Assembly: GCA_028820215.1 (NCBI GenBank)
Contig: JAPPKD010000316.1
Span: 1-11,001 of the forward strand
Direction: 5' to 3'
DNA: 11,001 nucleotides
Source of the DNA: Spirochaetaceae bacterium
GTDB taxonomy: Bacteria > Spirochaetota > Spirochaetia > SZUA-6 > Bin103
The position numbers were made by a program, and so were the translations under genes. The notes beneath the pieces were generated by a model. It had not been told where the DNA came from and did not search any database. It was given only the letters and a program-made list of their open reading frames with translations. Positions 1 to 6,754 of the stretch are shown here, one piece after another (the first letter of the stretch is position 1; each line of letters starts with the position of its first letter).

Positions 1-942
1 CACAAGAGCGAGCAGATGATCGACGCGCTGGGCTGTCGGCTGGAGCAGCAGCGTCAGCAGGAGATCGTCGCTCACTTCGAGCCCGGCACGGCGCCGCCGA
101 ACGACGAGGTCACCGCTGAGATCACCGGTACGATGGTGGTGTGCATCGATGCCGGCAAGGCGCCGATCAAAGGCAAAGAGAGCGTAGATGGCGATAACAG
201 AAGGAGATACGATCGAGAGTTTCGGGACGTCAAGGTGGCCAGCATCTCTGCGCTGAGCTGGGATGGCTCGCGTCGGCAGGCACGCTGCACCGACACCTCG
301 TATGTGGCCGGCATCGAGCATGCCGATGAGTTCTTCCGGCGGGTGTGGGTGGAAATGAACCGGCGCTGTAGCGATCTGAGCAGGCTGTGCCTGGTGTTCA
401 TCGGCGATGGAGCCGAGTGGATCTGGCAGCGCGTGGCGGATCTGGACAACCAGAGCAGTTGCCGCATTCTGGATTTCTGCCACGCCGCCGAGCACCTCGC
501 CGAGCTCTGCAAGCTCCTGGATGGGGAGGGCAGCGAGCGCTGCCGGGAGCGTTTCAGGCGCTGGCGCGCGCAGCTCGGCGCCAGTGGTCCTGGGCAGCTT
601 CTGAGCGAAATCGAGCAGGAGCGCGATGCTGCGGTGGGGAGCGCCAAGCGCGACGGCATCCAGGCCCAGATCAACTACTTCGAAGTGAACCGCCAGCGCA
701 TGAACTACCCGCTGTACCGCGACGACGGCCTGCCGATCGGCAGTGGCGCGGTGGAGAGTGCCTGCAAGAACGTGGCCGCGCGGATGAAGCGAAGCGGCAC
801 GACGTGGACGCTCGCCGGAGCGAAGCATCTGCTGCAGCTTCGCGTCTCCATGATGAACTCGCGCTTCGACCGCGACTTCAGGCAATCGCTCCCAGCGTTG
901 CCCGATCTACCCGATCTCCACGACCTGCAGGCTGCCGCATGA
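1..942 (+). CDS. ISKra4-family transposase, C-terminal part (5' truncated by window edge)
   Basis: This is a DDE-type transposase that cuts and rejoins insertion sequence ends. The frame is open from base 1 (HKSEQ precedes the first internal Met at 16), so the N-terminus is missing only because of the window edge. Counting from that Met, the likely catalytic residues are D45 in CIDAGK, D131 in FIGDGAEWIW and E248 in LPIGSGAVESACK. Other family hallmarks are ILDFCHAAEHL (about 151-161), the MNYPLYRDDGLPIGSG block and the KRSGTTWTLAGAKHLLQLR block (about 258-276). There is no internal stop or frameshift in the visible part, so it could be active if the left part is whole. The family is assigned from motifs; I could not name the specific element. 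Confidence 0.88.
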   Translation, partial: HKSEQMIDALGCRLEQQRQQEIVAHFEPGTAPPNDEVTAEITGTMVVCIDAGKAPIKGKESVDGDNRRRYDREFRDVKVASISALSWDGSRRQARCTDTSYVAGIEHADEFFRRVWVEMNRRCSDLSRLCLVFIGDGAEWIWQRVADLDNQSSCRILDFCHAAEHLAELCKLLDGEGSERCRERFRRWRAQLGASGPGQLLSEIEQERDAAVGSAKRDGIQAQINYFEVNRQRMNYPLYRDDGLPIGSGAVESACKNVAARMKRSGTTWTLAGAKHLLQLRVSMMNSRFDRDFRQSLPALPDLPDLHDLQAAA

Positions 943-946
943 GAAC

Positions 947-970
947 CATCCACAATTTGGGGTCGCACCC
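947..970 (+). repeat. Probable right terminal inverted repeat of the ISKra4-type element
   Basis: A short noncoding tail runs CATCCACAATTTGGGGTCGC and then ACCC just after the transposase stop codon at 940-942. Read inward from the end it begins GGGTGCGACC, like termini of ISKra4-family elements. The matching left repeat is outside the window, so the assignment rests on position and resemblance. Confidence 0.45.
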
Positions 971-972
971 GT

Positions 973-1000
973 ACATGTTGCCAACATGTTGCCTGCATGT
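973..1000. repeat. Short palindrome and tandem repeat next to the IS end
   Basis: The sequence has perfect 8-bp inverted arms, ACATGTTG and CAACATGT, around a single C (973-989). The 11-bp unit ACATGTTGCCA/T is also repeated in tandem about two and a half times. It starts three bases beyond the proposed IS end. It could be the preferred target, a footprint of an earlier event or an operator of a lost gene; nothing here decides between them. The rest of 1001-1127 shows no recognisable feature. Confidence 0.5.
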
Positions 1001-1127
1001 CCCGCGCCTCTCCGGTGGCCCGCCTGCCGGTCGCGTCGCCGGGATGTCCAACACGGCCTGGATGACCGAGTTCGGCTCCCCGCTCGGCGCGCACGTCGCC
1101 TCCCAAGGTAGGACGGCGCTGTGCCTT

Positions 1128-1545
1128 CAGCGGGCGCCGGCCCGGAGATCGCGGTATGCGAGGCGAATGAAGTTTGACCCGCCAAGCTCTGCGGCAGGGG
1201 CGCGAACCGGCCAGTTGGTATAGGGCGGGCGGCTGCTGCCGATCCAGTCGGGCCGGGCGATCATCTCGCCGTCGGGCACGATGCGTAGATGCGTAGGGTG
1301 GCCACGCTGACCGTCCGGCTTCGTCGCGCCGGCGCAGCACCGTCACCCCACTGCCAGTCCAGACCGTCACGGGTCGCGTACAGGAAGCCGCGGAGCGGAT
1401 TGCTCGCCTCACCCAGCTTCGAGGAGATGTAGCCGGCACCGTCGCGCGAGGCGACGCGGCCACAGCCAAAGGTCCTCTGCGAGCACGGGGGCGGGCGCAC
1501 TCCAGGTGGTGCCGTCCTCGGAGAACGACACGCGGGGCGAGTCGG
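1128..1545 (-). pseudogene. Decayed fragment of a sialidase-like (BNR-repeat) gene, paralogous to 5837-6754
   Basis: On the minus strand this stretch aligns base for base, with small indels, to the middle of the intact sialidase-like gene downstream. For example, 1221-1254 and 6129-6162 differ at one base in 34 by my reading. Translating in shifting frames recovers SPRVSFSEDGTTW, APVLAEDLWLW, KLGEASNPLRGFLYATRDGL, PDWIGSSRPPY and SNFIRLAYRDLRAGAR. Each matches the intact protein at about residues 105-240 (second-Met numbering). Several frame changes are needed, and roughly the first 105 and last 65 residues are absent, so no functional protein can be made. It could be the remnant of a duplication of the downstream locus or a separate paralogue brought in with the IS-rich segment. 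Confidence 0.85.
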
Positions 1546-1589
1546 CTCAGGCGGCTCCGCGGGCATCTCAGGGCACGCCGGAGTTGGTG

Positions 1590-2105
1590 GTCGGTGGGAG
1601 GTGCGGCCGTCGGCTCGTGCGTTGCCCAAACGCGCGGACGCGGGATTCGATCTCCTGGTCGCACTCGTGGATGAGCTGTTGGTAGTGGGCGTACGGCCGG
1701 CGTGCGGGCTGGAGGGTGAACAGATGCTCGGATCTCAAATCGCCTCCAGCGCGTTGACAGACGCGGCTGGCTCTGATGAGCAGATGCCAGTGCCGCCAAG
1801 CGCTCCGGGTCCGCGATGTTCGGCCAGGCAGGATGGCGTCGGCGGTCGCCAAGCCGCTGCGCCCGGTGAGATCGGAGGTGGCCCAGTGGAGATGGACGTT
1901 CATCTGGTCAAAAGCCTTCTGCATGTGCTTCACGCTGCGTACGGCGGTCTTGACCAGCGTGTCACGATGGCGCAGGGAGCGCACCGCACACTTCGTCAGC
2001 CGGCAGAAACGAGCCGCGAAGCCATCCGACCGAGAGTGCACGTAGCGCAGCCGATCGCAGTCAGCCACGTCGCTCTTTGCGGCTGGGCACCGAGCGCCAC
2101 GGCGC
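1590..2105 (-). pseudogene. IS110-family transposase remnant (frameshifted, both ends missing)
   Basis: Minus-strand translation gives an IS110-type (DEDD) transposase core: KSDVADCDRLRYVHS, RSLRHRDTLVKTAVRSVKHM, QKAFDQMNVHLHWATSDLTG, then LRSEHLFTLQPARRPYAHYQ and QLIHECDQEIESRV. Between the two blocks the family's DPERLAAL segment lies in another frame (around 1785-1805), so at least two frameshifts are present. An extra base near 2080 also appears to break the VPSRKSDV region. The N-terminal catalytic part and the C-terminal transposase domain are missing, as are the element's ends and the guide-RNA-encoding noncoding region expected of IS110 elements. It is a dead fossil in the same orientation as the sialidase fragment beside it. 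Confidence 0.82.
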
Positions 2106-2205
2106 TGTGTACAACCCCCACGCGGACGACTCGCTGATGCCCACACCACAGACCGCCCTCACGTGGTAGGATTGTTCTGCAAAGGAGCAGCGGCGTGACA
2201 ACCTC

Positions 2206-3804
2206 ATGAGCTTTAGGTGGACTGAATCGCGTCTCTTCGCCGCTGCTGTTGAACTCGGCGCGCGCGACGTGCTCGGCTGGTCCGTCGCCGAGGAGAATCT
2301 CGCTCTGGTAGCAGAGCCTGTTCCCTCGTCGCTGATAGACCGACTGCGGGCTCAGATCCGCGCCGGGGAAGACCCTCTGGGTGAGATCTTCTGCGGCCTC
2401 CGCCGCTCCGAGACGCGCCGAGAACTCGGCGCCACCTACACTCCACTGACCATTGTCGACGCCATGATGGCATGGGCAGCCGAGCAACAACCACCGTATC
2501 GTGTAGTCGACCCCGGAGCCGGCTCCGGTCGATTTCTGTTGCGTGCCGCCCGACACTTCAAGAACGCCGAACTCGTTGGCGTTGAACTCGATCCGCTTGC
2601 GGCCGCGATCGCTCGCGGCAACCTATCCGCCGCGGGCCTTGAGGGGCGCAGCCGGATCGTCCTTGGTGACTACAGAGCCGAGAATACGTTCGTTAAAACC
2701 GGCGGCCGGTCACTATTTATCGGAAACCCTCCCTACGTTCGCCATCACTTGATCGAACCCCGCTGGAAGAAGTGGCTTGTCGCGCGCGCGAGAGAGCTCT
2801 CTCTATCCGCAAGCCAACTGGCAGGGCTTCACGTCTACTTCTTCCTGGCGACGGCCATCCGAGCAAAGAGCGGCGACTTTGGAGCTCTCATCACGGCCGC
2901 GGAGTGGCTTGATGTCAACTACGGTGCCCTTGTCCGCGATCTCTTCCTCGGGAAGCTAGGCGGTGAAGGAATCATCGTTATCGAGCCGACCGCGACACCG
3001 TTCCCTGGCGCGGCTACCACCGCCGCCATCACGACTTTCCATGTCTCCAACCGACCGCAGTTGGCTCGTCTCCGCCGTGTCAAACGTCTCAAGGATCTCA
3101 ATAACTTGAACGGCGGTCGCCTCGTCCGGCGTGAGCGCCTCGAGAACGAGCGTCGCTGGTCCCGTCTGACCTACAACGCTCGCGAGTGTCCAGACGGCTA
3201 CGTTGAACTCGGAGAGTTGTGCCGTGTTCACCGAGGGCAGGTCACCGGAGCTAACAAGGTGTGGATCGCCGATGACAAGGCCGATGCACTTCCGGACCAC
3301 GTACTGTATCCGAGCGTGACCAAAGCTCGGGAGATCATCTCTGCGGGCGGCGTGCTTTCGGACGCCGCCCCCTTACGCCGGGTTGTCGATCTTCCCGAGG
3401 ATCTTGATGCCTTGGACTCCGACGAGCGGCATGCCGTCGACCGTTTCTTGAAACGCGCCAGACGACTCGGTGCCCACAAGGGTTACGTGGCACGGCATCG
3501 CCGCGCTTGGTGGTCCGTTGGACTACGAGAGCCCGCACCGATCCTCGCCACCTATATGGCCCGACGCCCACCGGCGTTCGTGCGCAACCTCGTCTCCGCC
3601 CGTCATCTCAACATCGCCCACGGCCTCTACCCTCGGGAAACGTTGGCTGAGCGTGTCCTCACTAGGCTTGTCAACTACCTGTCGATGAAGACAAACGTCA
3701 TTGATGGGCGTACCTATGCCGGCGGCCTCACAAAGTTCGAGCCCGGCGAGATGGAACGACTCTTAGTTCCGGGACCTGACCGTCTCGAAGCGGAAGACGG
3801 CTGA
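2206..3804 (+). CDS. Type II restriction-modification DNA N6-adenine methyltransferase (partner of XamI-like nuclease)
   Basis: The 532-residue enzyme is predicted to transfer a methyl group from S-adenosylmethionine to adenine N6 in the recognition site, protecting host DNA from the nuclease encoded next. Visible motifs are GATYTP at 75-80 (motif X), VDPGAGSGRF at 101-110 (motif I, cofactor binding), VGVELDP at 124-130 (motif II) and NPPY at 174-177 (catalytic motif IV of N6-adenine enzymes). The C-terminal half, including GELCRVHRGQVTGANKVW at about 336-353, resembles the target-recognition region of Eco57I-like or BREX-like adenine methylases. ATG 2206 is the only common start after the in-frame stop at 2167-2169. 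The purine run AAGGAG at 2182-2187 lies rather far upstream (18 bases). The target GTCGAC is inferred only from the partner's family. No controller gene is seen. Confidence 0.9.
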   Translation: MSFRWTESRLFAAAVELGARDVLGWSVAEENLALVAEPVPSSLIDRLRAQIRAGEDPLGEIFCGLRRSETRRELGATYTPLTIVDAMMAWAAEQQPPYRVVDPGAGSGRFLLRAARHFKNAELVGVELDPLAAAIARGNLSAAGLEGRSRIVLGDYRAENTFVKTGGRSLFIGNPPYVRHHLIEPRWKKWLVARARELSLSASQLAGLHVYFFLATAIRAKSGDFGALITAAEWLDVNYGALVRDLFLGKLGGEGIIVIEPTATPFPGAATTAAITTFHVSNRPQLARLRRVKRLKDLNNLNGGRLVRRERLENERRWSRLTYNARECPDGYVELGELCRVHRGQVTGANKVWIADDKADALPDHVLYPSVTKAREIISAGGVLSDAAPLRRVVDLPEDLDALDSDERHAVDRFLKRARRLGAHKGYVARHRRAWWSVGLREPAPILATYMARRPPAFVRNLVSARHLNIAHGLYPRETLAERVLTRLVNYLSMKTNVIDGRTYAGGLTKFEPGEMERLLVPGPDRLEAEDG

Positions 3805-3805
3805 G

Positions 3806-4726
3806 ATGCCTCCCCCGTGGACCGACGTAGATCTCGGCGCCGAACGGCAGAAAGCGATAGAGGTGTTCCGACAACGTCGAACGAACGAGCCTATTGAGGC
3901 GTACCTCGACGCTTTCGACCACTACCAGAGCGTACTTGAAGAACTCCTTGAGACGACCATCGATCTAAGTGCGGACGCCGCGACGATGACCAGCATCGTA
4001 TCCGAACCTGAGCTCCTCGAAGCTTTCCGCTACCTCGCCGGACCGCCGGTTTCCGAAGACGATCTCGAGGTCTTGGCGGACGCCGTTCTCACACCCAGTC
4101 GCCTAAAGAACGACAAGGAGATGGCGAGGAGAGTAGCCGAAGTCGTCCTCCATGGCCTCGACCCTCGGCGCTTTCCGTGGGTTGTCGGGGGGCGGGAGCC
4201 AAGTGAAGCCGAGCGGAGCGCCGCGGTCCTGGCGTCCACCGCGTTACTCGCAACTCGGCGACTGGAGACAATGCGCCGGAACGACGAGAAGCGGCGTCAA
4301 GAGGACGCCGTGAAGCAGGCTCTCCGGGACGCGGGACTAAAGGAAGTTGAGCCGCGAAAGATTGACGTTCTCATCGAAGCACCTCAGCCAGGGCAGTTCT
4401 GCGGGGAGTGCCTTCTTGGCGAGCGCAAAGCGGACATCGTAGTCGGGCTTTGGGATAGAAGAACGCTTCCCATTGAATGCAAAGTGTCGAACTCGGCAAC
4501 CAACTCGGTGAAGCGACTGAACAACGACGCGGTCGCGAAGGCAGTTCACTGGCGCCTTCAGTTTGGTGAGAACCAAGTCGCGCCAACTGCCGTTCTCAGC
4601 GGTGTCTATAAGCTCCACAACCTGACGGCCGCGCAGGAGAGCGGACTCAACCTGTTCTGGGCGCATAACCTGCCGCAGTTGGTCGACTGGATAAGGGATA
4701 CCGATCGCGCGAGCCGGCAGCGGTAG
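3806..4726 (+). CDS. XamI-family type II restriction endonuclease
   Basis: The 306-residue protein is predicted to cut unmethylated DNA; family member XamI cuts GTCGAC. The start lies one base after the methyltransferase stop, with GGAAG about ten bases upstream, so translation is probably coupled. Family-like landmarks are RYLAGPPVSEDDL (75-87), RRFPWVVGGREPSEAE (121-136), the PD-(D/E)xK-type core with D210 in RKAD and E224-x-K226 in LPIECKVSNS, NSVKRLNNDAVAKAVHW (233-249) and NLFWAHNLPQLVDWI (282-296). Length and block order match my memory of the XamI family, but I ran no search. Some stretches are less GC-rich than the flanking operon: by hand count 4441-4500 is 30/60 G+C, against 39/60 at 10021-10080. 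That fits horizontal acquisition. No disruption is visible. Confidence 0.85.
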   Translation: MPPPWTDVDLGAERQKAIEVFRQRRTNEPIEAYLDAFDHYQSVLEELLETTIDLSADAATMTSIVSEPELLEAFRYLAGPPVSEDDLEVLADAVLTPSRLKNDKEMARRVAEVVLHGLDPRRFPWVVGGREPSEAERSAAVLASTALLATRRLETMRRNDEKRRQEDAVKQALRDAGLKEVEPRKIDVLIEAPQPGQFCGECLLGERKADIVVGLWDRRTLPIECKVSNSATNSVKRLNNDAVAKAVHWRLQFGENQVAPTAVLSGVYKLHNLTAAQESGLNLFWAHNLPQLVDWIRDTDRASRQR

Positions 4727-4863
4727 ATTTGCCTCCTATTCGCCTACATCGCGTTCGCGCGCAGGAGGACAAGAGGACGGCGCTTGGCACAGATCTGGCT
4801 GAATGGCGATTTACTAGGACATGCCGCATCGTCCGCGCAACTGTGCGCTACGACCAAGACCGC
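4727..4863. other. Intergenic segment at the probable island junction, no gene recognised
   Basis: This short gap lies between the convergent restriction-modification genes and the truncated end of the minus-strand operon. CCTCCT at 4732-4737 and AGGAGG at 4763-4768 could pair across 25 bases, but there is no U-tract, so I do not call a terminator. A plus-strand reading from ATG 4821 has no family I recognise. The boundary between island and operon DNA probably lies just to the right, near 4864-4905. Confidence 0.5.
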
Positions 4864-5001
4864 TCACGCAGAGCGAGTTGCAGCGCTTGATTGAATCAGG
4901 GTGCCGGTCTCCCAGAACCAAGTGGCGAAATCGCCGTACTCGGCCGTCGGATCCCGAAACAGGGCGAGGAGATCGGCCTTCGAGCCATCCGGCGTGCTCA
5001 C
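4864..5001 (-). pseudogene. Truncated last gene of the operon (45-codon N-terminal fragment)
   Basis: GTG 5001-4999 overlaps the amidohydrolase stop codon in a GTGA arrangement, typical of coupled operon genes. The frame reads VSTPDGSKADLLALFRDPTA, then EYGDFATWFWETGTL, then a short tail ending at a TGA at 4864-4866. The stretch LFRDPTAEYGDFATWFW looks like a conserved protein start; openings of this kind (F-R-x-P-x-x-E-Y, then an aromatic W-F-W run) occur in some large glycoside hydrolases. That family suggestion is a weak inference. The tail after about residue 35 looks unrelated, so the gene was probably cut off near 4900 when the restriction-modification segment arrived. A genuine 45-residue protein is possible but less likely. 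Confidence 0.55.
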
Positions 5002-5810
5002 GCGGGGTTCCCCTTCGAGGACAGCGCCCGATAGAGCTCGGGCCGGCGGACCCGCTCCTCGTTCCAGTGGACGGCGCGCGACTGTCGCATCGCGACCATG
5101 TCCAGCCCGGCGCGGATGATCGTTTCACCGGCCCCGGCCTCGGCGACCACGTTCCCTTTCCAGTCGAAGACGGCGCTATGCCCGCCGCGCGCGTGGCCCT
5201 GGGCGCGATTGGCGACCGCGACTGCCGCGCAGTTGCTGGCCGCGTGATAGGCCGCCGAGCCCCGCTTCACGCCGGGGCGATTGGTGAGCCAGAGGATGAT
5301 CTCCGCTCCCCGGACGGCGAGAATCCTCGGCACCTCCGGGTAGTCGCCGTCCTTGCAGATCATGACGCCGACCTTGGCGAATGGCGTGTCGAACACGGGA
5401 AGGTCCTCGCCCGGCACCAGGACGTCCACCTCCCTCGCGATCGACGGGTCGTAGTGGCCGAGGGAGAGGTGGGTCTTGCGGCACGTGCCGGCCAGCGCTC
5501 CGTCGGGGTCGATGAGGACGACCGTGTTGTGCAGACCGCGCGGGGACTTCTCGAGCAGACCCGCGGCCACGAAGACCCCGCAGCGCGCGGCCGCCCGCGC
5601 CAGCACCGCGAACTGATCGCCCGGCACGGGGCTCGCCAGCGAAGCGAAGTCGGTCCCGAAGTAGTCGGACGCGGCTACCTCCGGGAACGCGACGAGCTCC
5701 GCTCCCTGCGCTGCCGCGTCGTCGATGAGCTTCACCATGCGGCCAAGATTCGCGTCGACACGGCCCGGCAGCCCGTCGAACTGGACGCTTGCGACGGTGA
5801 CGCTGTTCAT
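4998..5810 (-). CDS. Carbon-nitrogen hydrolase (nitrilase superfamily amidohydrolase)
   Basis: The 270-residue cytoplasmic enzyme is predicted to hydrolyse a carbon-nitrogen bond of an amide, N-carbamoyl compound or nitrile through a Glu-Lys-Cys triad. All three residues are visible: E44 in VAFPEVAASDYF, K112 in CRKTHLSLG and C152 in VMICKDGDYPEV. The DGDYPE after the cysteine is closer to the DGNYPE of aliphatic amidases than to the usual YDxxFPE, though the protein is shorter than those amidases. The body matches the usual 260-300 residues of the superfamily. The ATG at 5810 opens MNSVTVASVQFD, the canonical first strand; no clear Shine-Dalgarno precedes it, so coupling with the sialidase-like gene 26 bases upstream is likely. 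Substrate is unknown; context suggests an amide or amino-sugar derivative imported by the neighbouring transporter. Confidence 0.9.
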   Translation of the reverse strand: MNSVTVASVQFDGLPGRVDANLGRMVKLIDDAAAQGAELVAFPEVAASDYFGTDFASLASPVPGDQFAVLARAAARCGVFVAAGLLEKSPRGLHNTVVLIDPDGALAGTCRKTHLSLGHYDPSIAREVDVLVPGEDLPVFDTPFAKVGVMICKDGDYPEVPRILAVRGAEIILWLTNRPGVKRGSAAYHAASNCAAVAVANRAQGHARGGHSAVFDWKGNVVAEAGAGETIIRAGLDMVAMRQSRAVHWNEERVRRPELYRALSSKGNPA

Positions 5811-5836
5811 CGTTCGTGACGGCTGCGGGCAGCGCG

Positions 5837-6754
5837 TCAGCCCAGGCTCACCTGGGCGATGTAGATGCTCGCCTTGCCTTCGTGTGACGAGTAGTAGCTG
5901 ACCCACAGCCGCCCCTCGTGCCAGACCATGCCCGGGTAGGAGTTGTCTCCGCCGCTGGGCAGCACCAGCGCCACGTCGAAGGCGTCGCGGCTCATCCGGG
6001 CCAGAGCGGTGACCGGCGTTCCCGCGGCATCGCTGCAGCGGGCGCCGGCCCAGAGATCGCCGTTCGGCAGGCGGATGAAGTTGGGGCCGCCCAGGCTCTG
6101 CGGCAGGTGTGCGAACGACCACTCGGTGTAGGGCGGCCGGCTGCTGCCGATCCAGTCGGGCCGGATCAGCGCGATCAGCTCGCCGTCGGGCATGATGCGC
6201 ACGGTGGTCTCGCTGACCGTCCAGCTTCCGTCGGGCGGGCGCAGCTCCGTCACCCACTGCCACTCCAGGCCGTCGCGGGTCGTGTACAGGAAGCCGCGGC
6301 GCGGATTGCTCGCCTCCCCCAGCTTCGAGACGGAGTAGCCGACTCCGTCGTGCCAGGTGACCCGCCACAGCCAGTGGTCCTCAGCGAGCACGCGGGCGGG
6401 CGGGCTCCAGACGATGCCGTCCTCGGAGAAGGAGACGCGCGGCGAGCGCGTCAGATACGTCGTGCCCCGGAAGACCGAGCCGCCGGCCAGCAGCAGCATC
6501 CGTCCGTCCGGCATGACCGACAGCTTCGGATCGCGCAGGTCGATCCCCTCCTCCACGACCTCGGCGGCGCTCGTCCACGCCGCTCCGTCATCGGAGACCA
6601 GGACGCGGAGCGTGCCGATGCTCCTGCCGTGGTCCGGGGCCTCCCGGAACGTGCACCACCAGCGTCCGCGGTGGCGGAGCAGGTCGGTGAAGGCGCTGTG
6701 CGGCGCCCGGTCCCAGATCCGCTCGACCGAGACCAGGTGCGGTTCCTTACGCAT
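5837..6754 (-). CDS. Sialidase-like beta-propeller protein (exo-alpha-sialidase/BNR-repeat family)
   Basis: The protein has about 305 residues and no signal peptide, so it is probably cytoplasmic. It carries three Asp-box-like turns, VSDDGAAW (53-60), FSEDGIVW (109-116) and TTRDGLEW (158-165), and the family-like openings WDRAPHSAFTDLLRHRGRWW (14-33) and FREA (36-39). RDPKLSVMPDGR (74-85) and SYPGMVWHEGRLWVSYYSSH near the C-terminus also fit the bacterial sialidase-like six-bladed propeller family. Many members lack proven sialidase activity, so the reaction is open: it may cleave or bind a glycoside entering through the transporter. I prefer the second ATG (6754) because GGAG sits six bases before it; the ATG at 6760 abuts that GGAG. 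The gene overlaps the upstream ATPase gene by 8 bases. A decayed relative lies at 1128-1545. Confidence 0.82.
   Translation of the reverse strand: MRKEPHLVSVERIWDRAPHSAFTDLLRHRGRWWCTFREAPDHGRSIGTLRVLVSDDGAAWTSAAEVVEEGIDLRDPKLSVMPDGRMLLLAGGSVFRGTTYLTRSPRVSFSEDGIVWSPPARVLAEDHWLWRVTWHDGVGYSVSKLGEASNPRRGFLYTTRDGLEWQWVTELRPPDGSWTVSETTVRIMPDGELIALIRPDWIGSSRPPYTEWSFAHLPQSLGGPNFIRLPNGDLWAGARCSDAAGTPVTALARMSRDAFDVALVLPSGGDNSYPGMVWHEGRLWVSYYSSHEGKASIYIAQVSLG

Larger units (their letters stand above)
1..970 (+). mobile_element. ISKra4-family insertion sequence, right part (left end outside window)
   Basis: The segment holds the 3' part of an ISKra4-type transposase gene, followed 28 bases later by a probable terminal repeat ending in GGTCGCACCC. 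The reading frame is open to base 1, so the left end and left inverted repeat lie outside the window. I place the element's end at 970 by analogy with ISKra4 elements, whose termini often begin with GGGTGCG-like sequence. Without the left repeat or a target duplication, the exact end is inferred. The copy looks intact and contrasts with the decayed genes just to its right. Confidence 0.7.

Noticed and set aside
1601..2137. Long plus-strand open frame over the IS110 remnant
   Set aside because: It is the complement of the transposase fossil; the conserved transposase blocks are on the minus strand.
2106..2205. Promoter or controller-protein operator upstream of the methyltransferase
   Set aside because: I see no convincing -35/-10 pair and no symmetric controller-box repeats; TAGGAT at 2167 alone is too weak.
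4732..4768. CCTCCT/AGGAGG inverted repeat as a terminator after the restriction gene
   Set aside because: Only six pairs, a 25-base loop and no T-run, so it could easily be chance in GC-rich DNA.
4821..4910. Plus-strand reading from ATG 4821 (MPHRPRNCALRPRPLTQSEL...)
   Set aside because: No recognisable family, and the same frame simply runs on antisense to the amidohydrolase gene. It might be a gene fragment, but nothing supports this beyond a weak AGGA upstream.
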